Positions 27,554-36,485 are shown, counted from the stretch's first letter. The stretch: DNA of 64,000 bases from Poriferisodalis sp965203655 (GCF_965203655.1 NZ_CBDBDD010000009.1:496001-560000), one strand, 5' to 3'. The notes: generated from the sequence alone by a model not told the origin. Program-made: numbers and translations.

Positions 27554-27664
27554 GGGTTCCTCCCCGTCAATGGATGCCTCGGGCGCGTACCCGAGGGGGC
27601 GAAGTCTTGCACGCGGCGCTCGGTACCGCCCGGGAGGGCCGTCAGCACCCGGCGGTGCACTCAT

Positions 27665-27670
27665 TAGCCT
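27665..27670 (+). promoter_or_regulatory. -10 hexamer (TAGCCT) of ychF
   Basis: TAGCCT ends nine bases before the ychF ATG at 27680, with no ribosome-binding site between. Confidence 0.5.
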
Positions 27671-27679
27671 CGCCCGGCG

Positions 27680-28789
27680 ATGGAGCGCTTTGGGTTCGTG
27701 GGCCTGCCCAACGCGGGGAAATCGTCGCTGTTCAATTCGCTTGCCGGCGGCGGGGCACTGGCGGCACCGTATGCCTTTGCCACCACCGATCCGAATGTCG
27801 GCGTGGCTCGGGTGCCCGACGCCCGGCTCGATGCGCTTGCCGAGATGAGTGCCAGCCGCAAGGTGGTGCCCACCACCACGGAGTTCATCGACATCGGCGG
27901 ACTCGTGGAGGGCGCCAGCAAGGGCGAGGGATTGGGCAACCGGTTCCTGGCGGGCATCCGCGAGGTGGATGCGATCGTGTTTGTGCTGCGCGCCTTCGGC
28001 GATCCCGACGTGCCCGGCCCCGCCGACCCGCTCGAACACTTGCGCATCGTCGAGACCGAGCTGACACTGGCTGATCTGGAGTCGGTGGAATCCCGGATCG
28101 ACCGCCGGCGCAAAGCGGCGCGCAGCCAGCCGTCTGACACAGCACTCGCCGACGAGGTAGCGGCACTCGACGCCGCGCTCGAACACTTGGCGGCGGGAAC
28201 GCCGCTGTACCGGGCGTGGCCGCTCGGCGCAGTGTCCGATGGGCCTGACGAATATCCGCACCGCGCCGCGCTGCGGAGCCACTTCCTGCTGACCGACAAG
28301 CCGGTCATGGCAGTGCTCAACCTCGGCGAGGACCAGCTCGATGCGGCGGCGGAGCTGGCAGAGCCCATCGAGGCCGAGCTGCCGGGTGCAACGGTGCTGC
28401 CGCTGTGCGTGCAGCTCGAAGCTGAAGCTGCACAGCTCGCGGGTGCCGAACGAGCCGAACTGCTCGAAGGACTCGGTCTCGGGGAGGGCGCGCTGGAGCG
28501 CTTCGTGGCTGCTGCGCACGGCCTGTTGGGCCTGCACACGTTCCTCACCACGGGCGAGAAGGAATCCCGGGCCTGGACGTTCCGGGCCGGATGGCGGGCG
28601 CCGCAGTGCGCTGGACGCATCCACACCGACTTCGAACGCGGCTTCATCCGAGCCGAGGTGATCGACTGGGCCGAACTGCTGGATTTAGGCTCATGGTCTG
28701 CCGCGCGGGACGCCGGCCGCCTGCGAGTCGAGGGGAAGGACTATCCGATGCGCGATGGCGACGTCGTGGAGTTCCGCTTCAACGTGTAG
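27680..28789 (+). CDS. ychF: Ribosome-associated ATPase/GTPase YchF (OLA1 family)
   Basis: YchF is an Obg-related P-loop NTPase, with preference for ATP in studied cases, that binds ribosomes and affects stress responses. The 369-residue protein has G1 GLPNAGKSS at residues 6-14, G3-type DIGGLVEGASKGEGLGN, the coiled-coil insert, and the C-terminal TGS domain ending MRDGDVVEFRFNV. It is full length. The DUF192 and rsmI genes follow closely. Confidence 0.95.
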   Translation: MERFGFVGLPNAGKSSLFNSLAGGGALAAPYAFATTDPNVGVARVPDARLDALAEMSASRKVVPTTTEFIDIGGLVEGASKGEGLGNRFLAGIREVDAIVFVLRAFGDPDVPGPADPLEHLRIVETELTLADLESVESRIDRRRKAARSQPSDTALADEVAALDAALEHLAAGTPLYRAWPLGAVSDGPDEYPHRAALRSHFLLTDKPVMAVLNLGEDQLDAAAELAEPIEAELPGATVLPLCVQLEAEAAQLAGAERAELLEGLGLGEGALERFVAAAHGLLGLHTFLTTGEKESRAWTFRAGWRAPQCAGRIHTDFERGFIRAEVIDWAELLDLGSWSAARDAGRLRVEGKDYPMRDGDVVEFRFNV

Positions 28790-28791
28790 CC

Positions 28792-29127
28792 ATGCCCTGG
28801 CTGGCCTGCGGGGAACGAGTGGTGGCAAGCCTTGAGGTTGCTCGTACCCGCTCTGAACGCCGGCGTGGCCTGCTCGGGCGAGACGACCTGACCGGGGCGC
28901 TGCTGATCGAGCGGTGCCGTTGTGTGCACACCATCGGGATGAGATTCGCCATCGACGTGGCGTACCTCGATGCGCATCGTCGCGTGATCGACATCGTGAC
29001 GATGCCGCCCGGGCGGATCGGCCGTCCCCGCTTGGCCGCCCGTTCGGTCATCGAATCCCGCGCCGGCGCATGCGAACGCTGGGGCTTGGCCGTGGGCGAC
29101 ACTCTCGATGTCCGGCTCGACGCATGA
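28792..29127 (+). CDS. DUF192 family protein
   Basis: The 111-residue product has the DUF192 core: ARTRSERRRGLLGRDDL, then CRCVHTIGMRFAIDVAYLD, then a conserved VIE and a closing GLAVGDTLDV. The family fold is a small beta-barrel of unknown function, often found in secreted form; no signal peptide is seen here. It starts two bases after ychF and overlaps rsmI by ATGA, so it sits inside a translational unit. Confidence 0.85.
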   Translation: MPWLACGERVVASLEVARTRSERRRGLLGRDDLTGALLIERCRCVHTIGMRFAIDVAYLDAHRRVIDIVTMPPGRIGRPRLAARSVIESRAGACERWGLAVGDTLDVRLDA

Positions 29128-29972
29128 GCGAGACGGAGAATCGGCTGTGGCTGGTTGCCACGCCTATCGGCAACCTTGCTGACATCGCCCCGCGGGCGGT
29201 CGAGGTGCTGGCGACGGTGTCGTTCGTGGCCTGCGAGGACACCCGCCGCACCGGCCTGCTGCTGCAGCGGCTGGGTGTCGGACCGCGGCCGCTGGTGGTG
29301 ATGCACGAGCACAACGAGGCCGCCATCGCCGCAGAGATCGTGCAACGCCTGACGGCGGGGGAGACCGCCGCGTACATCACGGACGCGGGCATGCCAGCCG
29401 TTTCCGATCCCGGGCAGCGGCTGGTCGCGGCGGCAGCAGCAGCAGGCATCGGCGTCAGCGCCGTTCCAGGGCCGTCGGCACCGGTGACGGCGTTGGCTGT
29501 CTCAGGTCTGCCGACGGATCGCTGGGTCATGGAAGGGTTCCTGCCCCGCAAGGGAAAGGCCCGCAATCGACGACTCGACGAGATCGCCGCCGAACAGCGA
29601 ACCGTCGTCCTGCTGGAATCACCCAAGCGCCTCGGCGCCACGCTCGAAGACCTGGCCGAAGCCTGCGGCGCCGACCGTCAGGCAGTCGTCGTCCGCGAAC
29701 TCACCAAGCTCCACGAAGAGGTGGTACGCGGCACGGTCGCCGAGTTGGCGGCTCAGTTCGCCGAACCGCCCAAGGGAGAGATCGTCGTAGTTCTCAGCCC
29801 TGCGACCTCCCACCCCCCATCTGACGAGCAGATTCGAGCCGATCTCCACCGAGAACTCGCAGCCGGCGCCAGCCCCCGCGACGCAGCAACCACCGTGGCG
29901 AATCGACTCGGTATCGGCCGCAACCGCACCTACCCCATCTCCACGACGCTGGCCCAGTCCCCCGACACGTAA
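29124..29972 (+). CDS. rsmI: 16S rRNA 2'-O-ribose C1402 methyltransferase RsmI
   Basis: RsmI methylates the ribose of C1402 in the decoding centre using S-adenosylmethionine. The 282-residue protein shows the tetrapyrrole-methylase fold: LVATPIGNLADI at residues 10-21, CEDTRRTG, ITDAGMPAVSDPG, the SAM-contacting VPGPSAPVTAL, GFLPRKGKAR and ESPKRL. The ATG overlaps the DUF192 stop. Confidence 0.95.
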   Translation: MSETENRLWLVATPIGNLADIAPRAVEVLATVSFVACEDTRRTGLLLQRLGVGPRPLVVMHEHNEAAIAAEIVQRLTAGETAAYITDAGMPAVSDPGQRLVAAAAAAGIGVSAVPGPSAPVTALAVSGLPTDRWVMEGFLPRKGKARNRRLDEIAAEQRTVVLLESPKRLGATLEDLAEACGADRQAVVVRELTKLHEEVVRGTVAELAAQFAEPPKGEIVVVLSPATSHPPSDEQIRADLHRELAAGASPRDAATTVANRLGIGRNRTYPISTTLAQSPDT

Positions 29973-30052
29973 GAGCCTGCACGGCAGAGGCACAGATCAC
30001 ATAGCGGTGAAGTGGGCGCCGGAATTCAACGGGCGGTCGCGCTGCTCCTCAC

Positions 30053-30058
30053 TACCCT
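30053..30058 (+). promoter_or_regulatory. -10 hexamer (TACCCT) of metG
   Basis: TACCCT ends six bases before the metG GTG at 30065. No T-box-like leader fits in the 92-base gap after rsmI. Confidence 0.5.
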
Positions 30059-30064
30059 GCTGAC

Positions 30065-31564
30065 GTGGCCTCCTACTACGTCACGACGCCGATCTACTAC
30101 GTCAACGACGCCCCCCACATCGGGCACGCGTACACGACGATCACCGCTGACGCGATCGCTCGCTGGAATCGTCTGTGCGGCGACGACGTCATGTTCCTGA
30201 CCGGCACCGACGAGCACGGCCTCAAGGTCCAGCGGGCCGCAGAGCAGAACGGCTGCACTCCCATCGAGTGGGCCGACCGCACCGTCGTGCGCTTCCGGGA
30301 GGCGTGGCAGCAGCTCGATATCGCCAACGACGACTTCATCCGCACCAGCGAGCCCCGCCATCACCACTCTGTCCAGCAACTGCTGCAGGCCTGCTACGAC
30401 AACGGCGACATCACCCTGCAGACCTACGAGGGCCTGTACTGCGTGAGCTGCGAGGCCTACTACACCGAGGACGACCTCGACGACGGCATGTGCCCCATCC
30501 ACCGCCGACCGGTCGAGCACGTCTCAGAGGAGAACTACTTCTTCTCGCTCAGCCGCTACGAGAAGCCCCTGCTGGACTGGTACGAAGCGCATCCAGACTT
30601 CGTCGTCCCGGCGACCAAGCGCAACGAGGCGCTGGGGTTCATCCGCAGCGGGCTGCAGGACTTCTCGATCAGCCGTACGTCGCTGGACTGGGGCATCCCC
30701 ATCCCGTGGGACCCGAGACATGTCACCTATGTCTGGTTCGACGCGCTCACCAACTACATCACCGCTGCTGGTTACGCCAGCGACGACGCCCAGTTCGCGC
30801 ATCGCTGGCCGGGTGTGCACCTGATCGGCAAGGACATCCTCCGCTTCCATTGCGTGTACTGGCCGGCGATGCTGATGAGCGGTGGCGTGCTGCCGCCCCG
30901 CCGGGTCCACGTGCACGGCTTCTTGCTCGTCGGCGGCGAGAAGATGGCGAAGTCGGCGCTCAACCAGATCGCCCCCGGCGACCTGGTGGACGACTTCGGC
31001 AGCGACGGCGTGCGGCACCACTTCCTGCACGATCAGCCCTTCGGCCCCGACGGGGACTTCTCTTATGAGGGGATGGTTGCCCGCTACAACGCCGACCTGG
31101 CCAACAATCTGGGCAACCTCATGAGCCGGGTCGCCACCGTGGTCAGCCGCAAGTGCGACGGCATCGGGCCCGCGCCCCGTCCCGACAGCCCGCTGACCGG
31201 CGCGGTAGCCGAGAGCGTTGCCGAGACCGCCGATGCCTGGAAGCGTCTGGCGCCCTCGGAAGCCCTGGACGCGACGTGGCGGATCATCCGCGAGACCAAC
31301 GCGATGCTTGAGGCCGCCGAGCCGTGGAAGGCCGATCCGGGCCCCGAGACCGACGCCGTGCTGGGCGATGCACTCGAGGCGCTGCGCATCGTGGCAGTGC
31401 TCGCATCGGTGGCCACGCCGAGGGGCTGCGACGAGGTGTGGCGGCGCATCGGCATGGAGGGCTCGGTTGCGGATCAGCGACTGCCTGAAGCTGCGACCTG
31501 GGGCGGCTACCCCGGCGGCCTGCCGGTGTCGACCGGCGAGCCCCTGTATCCCCGCCTGAAGTGA
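30065..31564 (+). CDS. metG: Methionyl-tRNA synthetase
   Basis: This class I synthetase charges tRNA-Met. In its 499 residues the HIGHAY signature appears at about 18-23. One knuckle region with C-x2-C and C-x2-H spacing (CVSC...CPIH) lies near residues 127-146, and the second signature, written KMAKS instead of KMSKS, near 297. An anticodon-binding helical domain closes the chain. The C-terminal tRNA-binding domain seen in longer MetG forms is absent. It starts the metG-tatD-rsmA-ispE run. Confidence 0.96.
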   Translation: MASYYVTTPIYYVNDAPHIGHAYTTITADAIARWNRLCGDDVMFLTGTDEHGLKVQRAAEQNGCTPIEWADRTVVRFREAWQQLDIANDDFIRTSEPRHHHSVQQLLQACYDNGDITLQTYEGLYCVSCEAYYTEDDLDDGMCPIHRRPVEHVSEENYFFSLSRYEKPLLDWYEAHPDFVVPATKRNEALGFIRSGLQDFSISRTSLDWGIPIPWDPRHVTYVWFDALTNYITAAGYASDDAQFAHRWPGVHLIGKDILRFHCVYWPAMLMSGGVLPPRRVHVHGFLLVGGEKMAKSALNQIAPGDLVDDFGSDGVRHHFLHDQPFGPDGDFSYEGMVARYNADLANNLGNLMSRVATVVSRKCDGIGPAPRPDSPLTGAVAESVAETADAWKRLAPSEALDATWRIIRETNAMLEAAEPWKADPGPETDAVLGDALEALRIVAVLASVATPRGCDEVWRRIGMEGSVADQRLPEAATWGGYPGGLPVSTGEPLYPRLK

Positions 31565-31574
31565 CCTCGCAGCG

Positions 31575-32363
31575 ATGAACTCAGCACCGCAACCCGAGAT
31601 CTGGGTGGACAGTCATTGTCATCTTTGGAATGGGGGAGCCGAGCTGGTCGCCGAGGCCCACCAGGACGGCGTGGCGTGGATTGTCGACATCGGCACTGAC
31701 GTCGAACACAGCATTGCTGCGCTGGAGCGGGCTCGCACCCTGCCCGGTGTGGCGGCAACGATCGGGCTGCATCCTCACGACGCAGACGAAGGCCCGGCTG
31801 CCCTTGATGCCCTCGAGCAGCTGATTGCCGCGGGCGAGACCCCGGTCGCGATCGGCGAATGCGGGCTCGACTACTACTACGAGCACTCCGATCGTGGCGC
31901 CCAGCGCGCGGCATTCGCCGCCCAGATCGCCATGGCGCACCGCTATGAGCTGGCCCTGGTGATTCACAGCCGGGATGCCTGGGAAGACACCTTCGACGTG
32001 CTCGATGCAGAGGGCGTGCCCCCCGGCACGGTGTTCCACTGCTTCACCGGCGGGCCCGATGAGGCGCGTGCAGCGCTTGACCGGGGCGCCTCGGTGTCAT
32101 TCAGCGGGATCGTGTCATTCCGCAACGCAGCCGAGATACGCGATGCCGCAGCGCTCGTTCCCGCCGACCGCTACCTGGTCGAGACCGACGCGCCCTACCT
32201 GGCGCCGGTGCCCAAGCGGGGCAAGCAGAACCGGCCGAGCTGGGTGCGCTTCGTGGGCGAGGCGGTCGCGGCGGCACGCGGCGTCCCGGCGAGCCAGGTT
32301 GCGGCGGAGACGACTACCAACGCCGTGCGCATCTTCGGACTGGGTGAGCCCGAAGCTTCATGA
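31575..32363 (+). CDS. tatD: TatD-family metal-dependent DNase
   Basis: The 262-residue TIM-barrel hydrolase has the metal-binding DSHCHLW near residue 12, GLHPHDA, IGECGLDYYY, VIHSRDA, the VFHCFTGG strand and the ETDAPYL Asp. TatD enzymes act as 3'-5' exonucleases or deoxyribonucleases in DNA repair and quality control. It begins ten bases after metG and overlaps rsmA by ATGA. Confidence 0.93.
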   Translation: MNSAPQPEIWVDSHCHLWNGGAELVAEAHQDGVAWIVDIGTDVEHSIAALERARTLPGVAATIGLHPHDADEGPAALDALEQLIAAGETPVAIGECGLDYYYEHSDRGAQRAAFAAQIAMAHRYELALVIHSRDAWEDTFDVLDAEGVPPGTVFHCFTGGPDEARAALDRGASVSFSGIVSFRNAAEIRDAAALVPADRYLVETDAPYLAPVPKRGKQNRPSWVRFVGEAVAAARGVPASQVAAETTTNAVRIFGLGEPEAS

Positions 32364-33208
32364 CCGGCCGGCTGCTGACCCTGCCCGCCACCAAGGAGCT
32401 GCTGGAACGAGCAGGCACCGCACCCCGCCGCAGCCTCGGTCAGAACTTTGTGGTCGATCCGAACACGGTCCGCCGCATCGCACGGCTTGCGGACATCGGC
32501 CCGGGCGACCGCGTCGTTGAGATCGGCGCAGGGCTGGGTTCGTTGACGCTGGCGTTGGCTGAGACCGGTGCCCAAGTGGTGGCAGTGGAGACCGACGGTC
32601 ACCTCGTGCCGCTGCTGCGGGAGATGACCGATCCGTGCGGTGAGGCGGTGAAGGTGGTGCACGCGGATGCCCGGAGCTTGGACTGGGACGCGCTGCTGGA
32701 GGGCGCTGGCTGGCACCTCGTGGCCAACCTTCCCTACAACCTCGCCACGTCGCTGGTTCTCACCGTGCTCGATGACGTACCGGCCGTAGCCGACCTGCTG
32801 GTGATGTGCCAGCGGGAGGCAGCAGAGCGGCTGGCGGCATCTCCCGGGGGCGGTTCCTACGGGGCCGTCTCGGTGCGTGTCGCCACCCACGCGTGCGCCG
32901 AGCTCGCTGGTGCAGTGCCCGACACCGTGTTCTATCCCCGCCCCGAGGTGGACTCTGCGCTGGTGCGGATCACACGGCGGGCACCACCGATCGAACCAGT
33001 CCTGCGAGACGAGATCGACCGCTTGGTCACGACCGCGTTCGCGCGCCGCCGCCAGATGCTCCGCCGCACGTTGCGAGATGCCGTCGGTGACGCCGACCGC
33101 ATGCTCGAAGCAGCCGGCGTGGATCCGACCGACCGCCCCGAACGGCTCGGACTCGACCAGTGGGTCAGGCTTGCCGAGGTCTCTCTCGCAGCTCGGGCGA
33201 GGGGCTGA
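32360..33208 (+). CDS. rsmA: 16S rRNA A1518/A1519 dimethyltransferase RsmA (KsgA)
   Basis: RsmA dimethylates two adjacent adenines in helix 45 of 16S rRNA during small-subunit maturation. The 282-residue protein has RRSLGQNFVVDPN near residue 22, the SAM motif VVEIGAGLGSLTLAL, the catalytic NLPYNLAT near residue 121, and FYPRPEVDSALVRI. It is translationally coupled to tatD. The actinobacterial neighbour rpfB, present between tatD and rsmA in mycobacteria, is absent here. Confidence 0.95.
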   Translation: MTGRLLTLPATKELLERAGTAPRRSLGQNFVVDPNTVRRIARLADIGPGDRVVEIGAGLGSLTLALAETGAQVVAVETDGHLVPLLREMTDPCGEAVKVVHADARSLDWDALLEGAGWHLVANLPYNLATSLVLTVLDDVPAVADLLVMCQREAAERLAASPGGGSYGAVSVRVATHACAELAGAVPDTVFYPRPEVDSALVRITRRAPPIEPVLRDEIDRLVTTAFARRRQMLRRTLRDAVGDADRMLEAAGVDPTDRPERLGLDQWVRLAEVSLAARARG

Positions 33209-33215
33209 GTCCGCT

Positions 33216-34085
33216 TTGGCGACCGGGGAATCTGCACGCACCGAGCCGGTGCGGTTGCTGGCGCCAGCCAAGCTGACGCTGTCGCTGCGCATCACCGGCA
33301 CCCGGTCCGACGGCTATCACTCCATCGACGCCGAGATGGTGACGCTCAACCTGTGTGACGAGATCATCGTGCACCCCAGCTCGCAGCCCTCGGTCGCGAT
33401 CGTGCCGACGCCCGTCGCGCGCGGGGGAGCCGTCACTGCTGCCGACTGGGACATCCCCACTGACGGGTCGAATCTGGTGATGCGGGCGCTGGAGCTTGCC
33501 GGCAGGACGGCCCATGTCGAGATCCGCAAGCGAATCCCGCCCGGTGCCGGCCTCGGCGGGGGATCGGCCGACGCAGCCGCAGTGCTCCGTTGGGCGAATC
33601 GGATGACTGCCGCGGAGACTGCTGACGGGGCAGCCACCGGCTCGCAGCTTCACGCGCAAGCCCCCACGTATGTCACCCCGCAGCAGGCGGCAACGCTGGG
33701 TGCAGACGTCGCGTTCTGCCTCGTTGGCGGGCGCGCTCGCGTCACCGGAATCGGCGAGATCGTCGATTCGCTCCCGTTCCGGGAGCAGTCCTTCGTGCTG
33801 TGGACACCGCCGATCGGGGTCGATACCGCGGCGGTGTACCGGACATGGGACGCGCTCAGCGTTCCAGCGGGCGAGCAGTCCAACGACCTCGAGCCAGCAG
33901 CATTGGCGCTCTACCCCGAGCTCGCAGCGTGGCGCGACGAGTTAGAGGCAGCCACCGGGCGCATGTCCCAGCTCGCAGGCAGCGGCGGCACCTGGTTCGT
34001 CCCCGCCCCCTACCCGATGCAACCCGACGTGGTCCCGCACGAGGGCGTCAGCGCCGCGCTGGCCCGAACGATCGGCCGCCTGTAG
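33216..34085 (+). CDS. ispE: 4-diphosphocytidyl-2-C-methyl-D-erythritol kinase IspE
   Basis: IspE phosphorylates the 2-hydroxyl of CDP-methylerythritol in the non-mevalonate isoprenoid pathway. The GHMP-kinase landmarks are LLAPAKLTLSLRI, then GYHSIDAEM, the ATP loop IPPGAGLGGGSADAA, and a final glycine-rich AGSGGTWF. The TTG at 33216 gives 289 residues; GTG at 33249 is an alternative that would remove only the non-conserved lead. The gap after rsmA is seven bases. Confidence 0.9.
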   Translation: MATGESARTEPVRLLAPAKLTLSLRITGTRSDGYHSIDAEMVTLNLCDEIIVHPSSQPSVAIVPTPVARGGAVTAADWDIPTDGSNLVMRALELAGRTAHVEIRKRIPPGAGLGGGSADAAAVLRWANRMTAAETADGAATGSQLHAQAPTYVTPQQAATLGADVAFCLVGGRARVTGIGEIVDSLPFREQSFVLWTPPIGVDTAAVYRTWDALSVPAGEQSNDLEPAALALYPELAAWRDELEAATGRMSQLAGSGGTWFVPAPYPMQPDVVPHEGVSAALARTIGRL

Positions 34086-34103
34086 ACGAGAAATGCTGGA
34101 GAA

Positions 34104-34199
34104 TCAGCGGTTTCGTCGCTGATAGCGCGTGCGCCGCAGCATCTTGCGGTGCTTCTTCTTGCGCATCCGCTTGCGGCGCTTTTTGACCAGCGATCCCAT
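34104..34199 (-). CDS. Ribosomal protein bS22 (31 residues)
   Basis: The product starts MGSLVKKRRKRMRKKKHR and ends MLRRTRYQRRNR. It matches the actinobacterial small-subunit protein bS22 (annotated as AURKAIP1/COX24-domain protein), seen near the decoding centre in mycobacterial ribosomes. More than half the residues are Lys or Arg. The gene faces the ispE end. TAGCGT lies ten bases before the ATG. Confidence 0.9.
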   Translation of the reverse strand: MGSLVKKRRKRMRKKKHRKMLRRTRYQRRNR

Positions 34200-34209
34200 C
34201 GGACGGTGA

Positions 34210-34215
34210 ACGCTA
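34210..34215 (-). promoter_or_regulatory. -10 hexamer (TAGCGT) of the bS22 gene
   Basis: TAGCGT on the minus strand, ten bases from the ATG at 34199; slightly longer spacing than at the other sites. Confidence 0.4.
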
Positions 34216-34380
34216 TCGCCTCGGCGGCGGTGCAGCACGAGTGCCGCAGCGGCGAAAGCTGACAGTTCTGGGCAGCATCGGAGTCTGGCGCAATCGGGCG
34301 CCCCCAAAACGCTGCGGGTCGCTGGTGGCGAGGTCGCTACCCTCGATCCCGAACCACGCCGGCCGCAGCGGCGTGCGCGA

Positions 34381-34452
34381 TCGGGGATCGTTCAATTGGT
34401 AGGACATCGGGTTTTGGTCCCGGCAATGGAGGTTCGAGTCCTCCTCCCCGAA
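34381..34452 (+). tRNA. tRNA-Gln (anticodon TTG)
   Basis: Acceptor TCGGGGA pairs with TCCCCGA. The D stem is GTTC/GGAC, the anticodon stem TCGGG/CCCGG around TTTTGGT, and the T arm GGAGG-TTCGAGT-CCTCC. Anticodon TTG reads CAA and can wobble to CAG. The discriminator is A. It lies just upstream of glmU. Confidence 0.94.
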
Positions 34453-34487
34453 CCCTGCTGTCGCTTGCTGGCCGCGGATCTGCGCCG

Positions 34488-35252
34488 ATGAGCGCGCGCT
34501 GCGCTGCCATCGTGCTGGCAGCAGGCGCTGGCACCCGGATGTCGTCGGACCTGCCCAAGCCGCTGCACCCAGTGGCTGGCCGCGCCATGGTTCTGCGCCT
34601 GCTCGACACGCTTGCTGCAGCCGATGCAGGCCCGGTCATCGTGGTCATCGGGCACGAGGCGGACCGGGTGCGCAAGGAGGTTCGCTCAGGCGCGCCCCAG
34701 CCGGAACGGCTGATCTTCGCCACCCAACCGCAACAGCTCGGCACGGGCGACGCTGCCCGCGTGGGGCTCGACGCCCTCGGCGAGGTGCCGGAGGCGAGCG
34801 ATGTGCTGGTGCTGCCAGGCGACACACCGCTGCTGCGGCCCGAGACCCTCACCCGGATCGTTGCCATCCGGCGCCGCGACGGTGCCGCGGCCAGCCTGCT
34901 GACCGCCCGCCTCGACGATCCGACCGGCTACGGGCGCATCGTGCGCAGCGACAGCGGGATCACCATCGTCGAGCAGCGCGATGCCTCACCGGCGGAATCT
35001 CAGATCGACGAGATCAACGCCGGCGTGTACTGCTTCGACCTAGCCCAGCTCCGTCACGTGCTCCCGCAGCTTCGCCCGACCAATGCCGCATCGGAGTACT
35101 ACCTCACCGATGCCATCGACCTGCTGGCGCGCAGCGGCCAGAGCATCGCTGCGATGACCCTGAACGATCCCTCTGAGGCCATGGGCGTGAATGATGCCGC
35201 TCAGCTCGCTGCCTGCGAAGCCGTCTTGGCCGCTCGCCCCTCACCGTCCTGA
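34488..35252 (+). CDS. glmU: GlmU uridyltransferase domain only (no acetyltransferase domain)
   Basis: The 254-residue protein is the N-terminal half of GlmU, which joins UTP and GlcNAc-1-phosphate to make UDP-GlcNAc. LAAGAGTRMSSDLPKPLHPVAG is the nucleotide-binding signature. TQPQQLGTGDAAR, LPGDTPLLR, GYGRIV, EINAGVYCF and the late GVNDAAQLA are all in place. Bifunctional GlmU is about 450 residues, with a left-handed beta-helix acetyltransferase; here the chain stops after the first domain and the next 190 bases encode no remainder. The place in the glmU-prs-rplY-pth-mfd run supports the identity. Confidence 0.85.
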   Translation: MSARCAAIVLAAGAGTRMSSDLPKPLHPVAGRAMVLRLLDTLAAADAGPVIVVIGHEADRVRKEVRSGAPQPERLIFATQPQQLGTGDAARVGLDALGEVPEASDVLVLPGDTPLLRPETLTRIVAIRRRDGAAASLLTARLDDPTGYGRIVRSDSGITIVEQRDASPAESQIDEINAGVYCFDLAQLRHVLPQLRPTNAASEYYLTDAIDLLARSGQSIAAMTLNDPSEAMGVNDAAQLAACEAVLAARPSPS

Positions 35253-35317
35253 AGCCGGGGCGCCCCATGACGGCCTCGACACAGCCCGGACTCCGGGGGT
35301 CGCAGGGTGCCGTCGGG

Positions 35318-35323
35318 TAGTCT
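35318..35323 (+). promoter_or_regulatory. Candidate -10 hexamer (TAGTCT) of prs
   Basis: TAGTCT would give prs a leader of about 110 bases carrying the AAAGGA ribosome site. It is a weak call because only one element is seen. Confidence 0.3.
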
Positions 35324-35443
35324 CGAAGTGCCGTCGGATTGCAAAATATGCCGCCTGAACCCACCGCCAAGCCGCCTGCGCGAGGGAAAGGCGCGACAGT
35401 GTCGAGCGCGTCGCCACCTGGACTGTCTCGAAAGGAATACGCG

Positions 35444-36427
35444 ATGGAGCTGGTCACCAAGAAGCGCCTGCATCTGTTCAGCGGCCGGGCGAATCCTGAA
35501 TTGGCCCAGGAGATCGCTGCACAGCTGGGCGTGGAGCTAGGTGACCCAGGCTTGGTCGACTTCGCCAACGGCGAGATCAAGTGCAAGTTCGCCGAGTCCA
35601 TTCGCGGCGGGGACGTCTTCGTCATCCAGAGTCACGCCGCCAGCGAGACCATGAGCATCAACGACGCAATCATGGAGCAGCTGATCATGGTGGACGCCGC
35701 GCGACGTGCATCGGCCAAGCGGATCACCGCAGTTGCGCCGCTGTACGGCTACGCACGCCAAGATCGCAAGGCGGCCGGCCGCGAGCCGATCACTGCCCGC
35801 CTGCTGGCCGACCTGTTCACTGTGGCCGGGGCCGAGCGGCTGGTGTCGATCGATCTGCACAGCGGCCAGATCCAAGGGTTCTTTGACGGACCGGTGGATC
35901 ATCTCACCGCTGCGCCGGTGCTCATCAAGTACCTGTCCAACGTCATGGGACCCGATTCGGTCATCGTCTCGCCTGACACGGGCCGGGTGAAGGTGGCCGA
36001 GCGCTACGCAACCCGGCTGGGCTGCGACGTGGCATCCATCTACAAGCGACGCGCCACCGAGGACACCAACTCCTCTGAGGCGCTCGGGATCATGGGCGAG
36101 GTGGCGGGACGTACCTGCGTGATCATCGACGACATGATCGACACTGCCGGCACCATCTGCTCGGCCACCGAGACGCTGATCGCTCAAGGCGCTGCCGACG
36201 TGATGTGTGCCAGCACACACGCCGTGTTCTCCGGGCCCGCCGTCGATCGGCTGAAGAACTCCTCGCTGAGCCAAGTCATCGTCACCAATACGGTGCCGAT
36301 TCCCAGCTCGAAGCAGTTCGACAAGCTCATGGTGCTCAGCGTCGCCGAGGTGTTCGCCGACGCGCTCGAATCGGTGTTCGAGGACGCGTCAGTGTCGGAA
36401 ATCTTCGACGGCCAGAACCTCTTCTGA
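35444..36427 (+). CDS. prs: Ribose-phosphate pyrophosphokinase (PRPP synthetase)
   Basis: Prs makes PRPP from ribose 5-phosphate and ATP for nucleotide, His and Trp synthesis. In 327 residues it shows ANGEIKCKFAESIRG, the ATP-binding RQDRKAAGREPITAR, the metal site SIDLHSGQIQGFF, and the PRPP loop VIIDDMIDTAGTI. The ATG at 35444 follows AAAGGA and matches the family N-terminus; the frame is open 35 codons further back without conservation. Confidence 0.96.
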   Translation: MELVTKKRLHLFSGRANPELAQEIAAQLGVELGDPGLVDFANGEIKCKFAESIRGGDVFVIQSHAASETMSINDAIMEQLIMVDAARRASAKRITAVAPLYGYARQDRKAAGREPITARLLADLFTVAGAERLVSIDLHSGQIQGFFDGPVDHLTAAPVLIKYLSNVMGPDSVIVSPDTGRVKVAERYATRLGCDVASIYKRRATEDTNSSEALGIMGEVAGRTCVIIDDMIDTAGTICSATETLIAQGAADVMCASTHAVFSGPAVDRLKNSSLSQVIVTNTVPIPSSKQFDKLMVLSVAEVFADALESVFEDASVSEIFDGQNLF

Positions 36428-36433
36428 GACCCG

Positions 36434-36439
36434 TAGGCT
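36434..36439 (+). promoter_or_regulatory. Candidate -10 hexamer (TAGGCT) of rplY
   Basis: TAGGCT would begin an rplY message with a leader of about 40 bases, which contains GAGGGA before the ATG at 36486. Confidence 0.35.
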
Positions 36440-36485
36440 TGCCTGCCGCTCAACGTGCAGGCGCTCGACCGGTGAGGGAATCGCG

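Noticed and set aside
27664..28647. A long minus-strand open frame opposite ychF, which also extends the CoA-transferase frame to 28624
   Set aside because: ychF has all its conserved motifs on the plus strand. The CoA-transferase has a strong ribosome site and family N-terminus at 27553, so the extension is not coding.
29973..30064. T-box or other riboswitch before metG
   Set aside because: The gap is only 92 bases, has a -10 hexamer six bases from the start codon, and shows no specifier loop or T-box sequence.
35253..35443. Second half of glmU after a frameshift
   Set aside because: The 191 bases are too short for the acetyltransferase domain and show no hexapeptide-repeat pattern in any frame.
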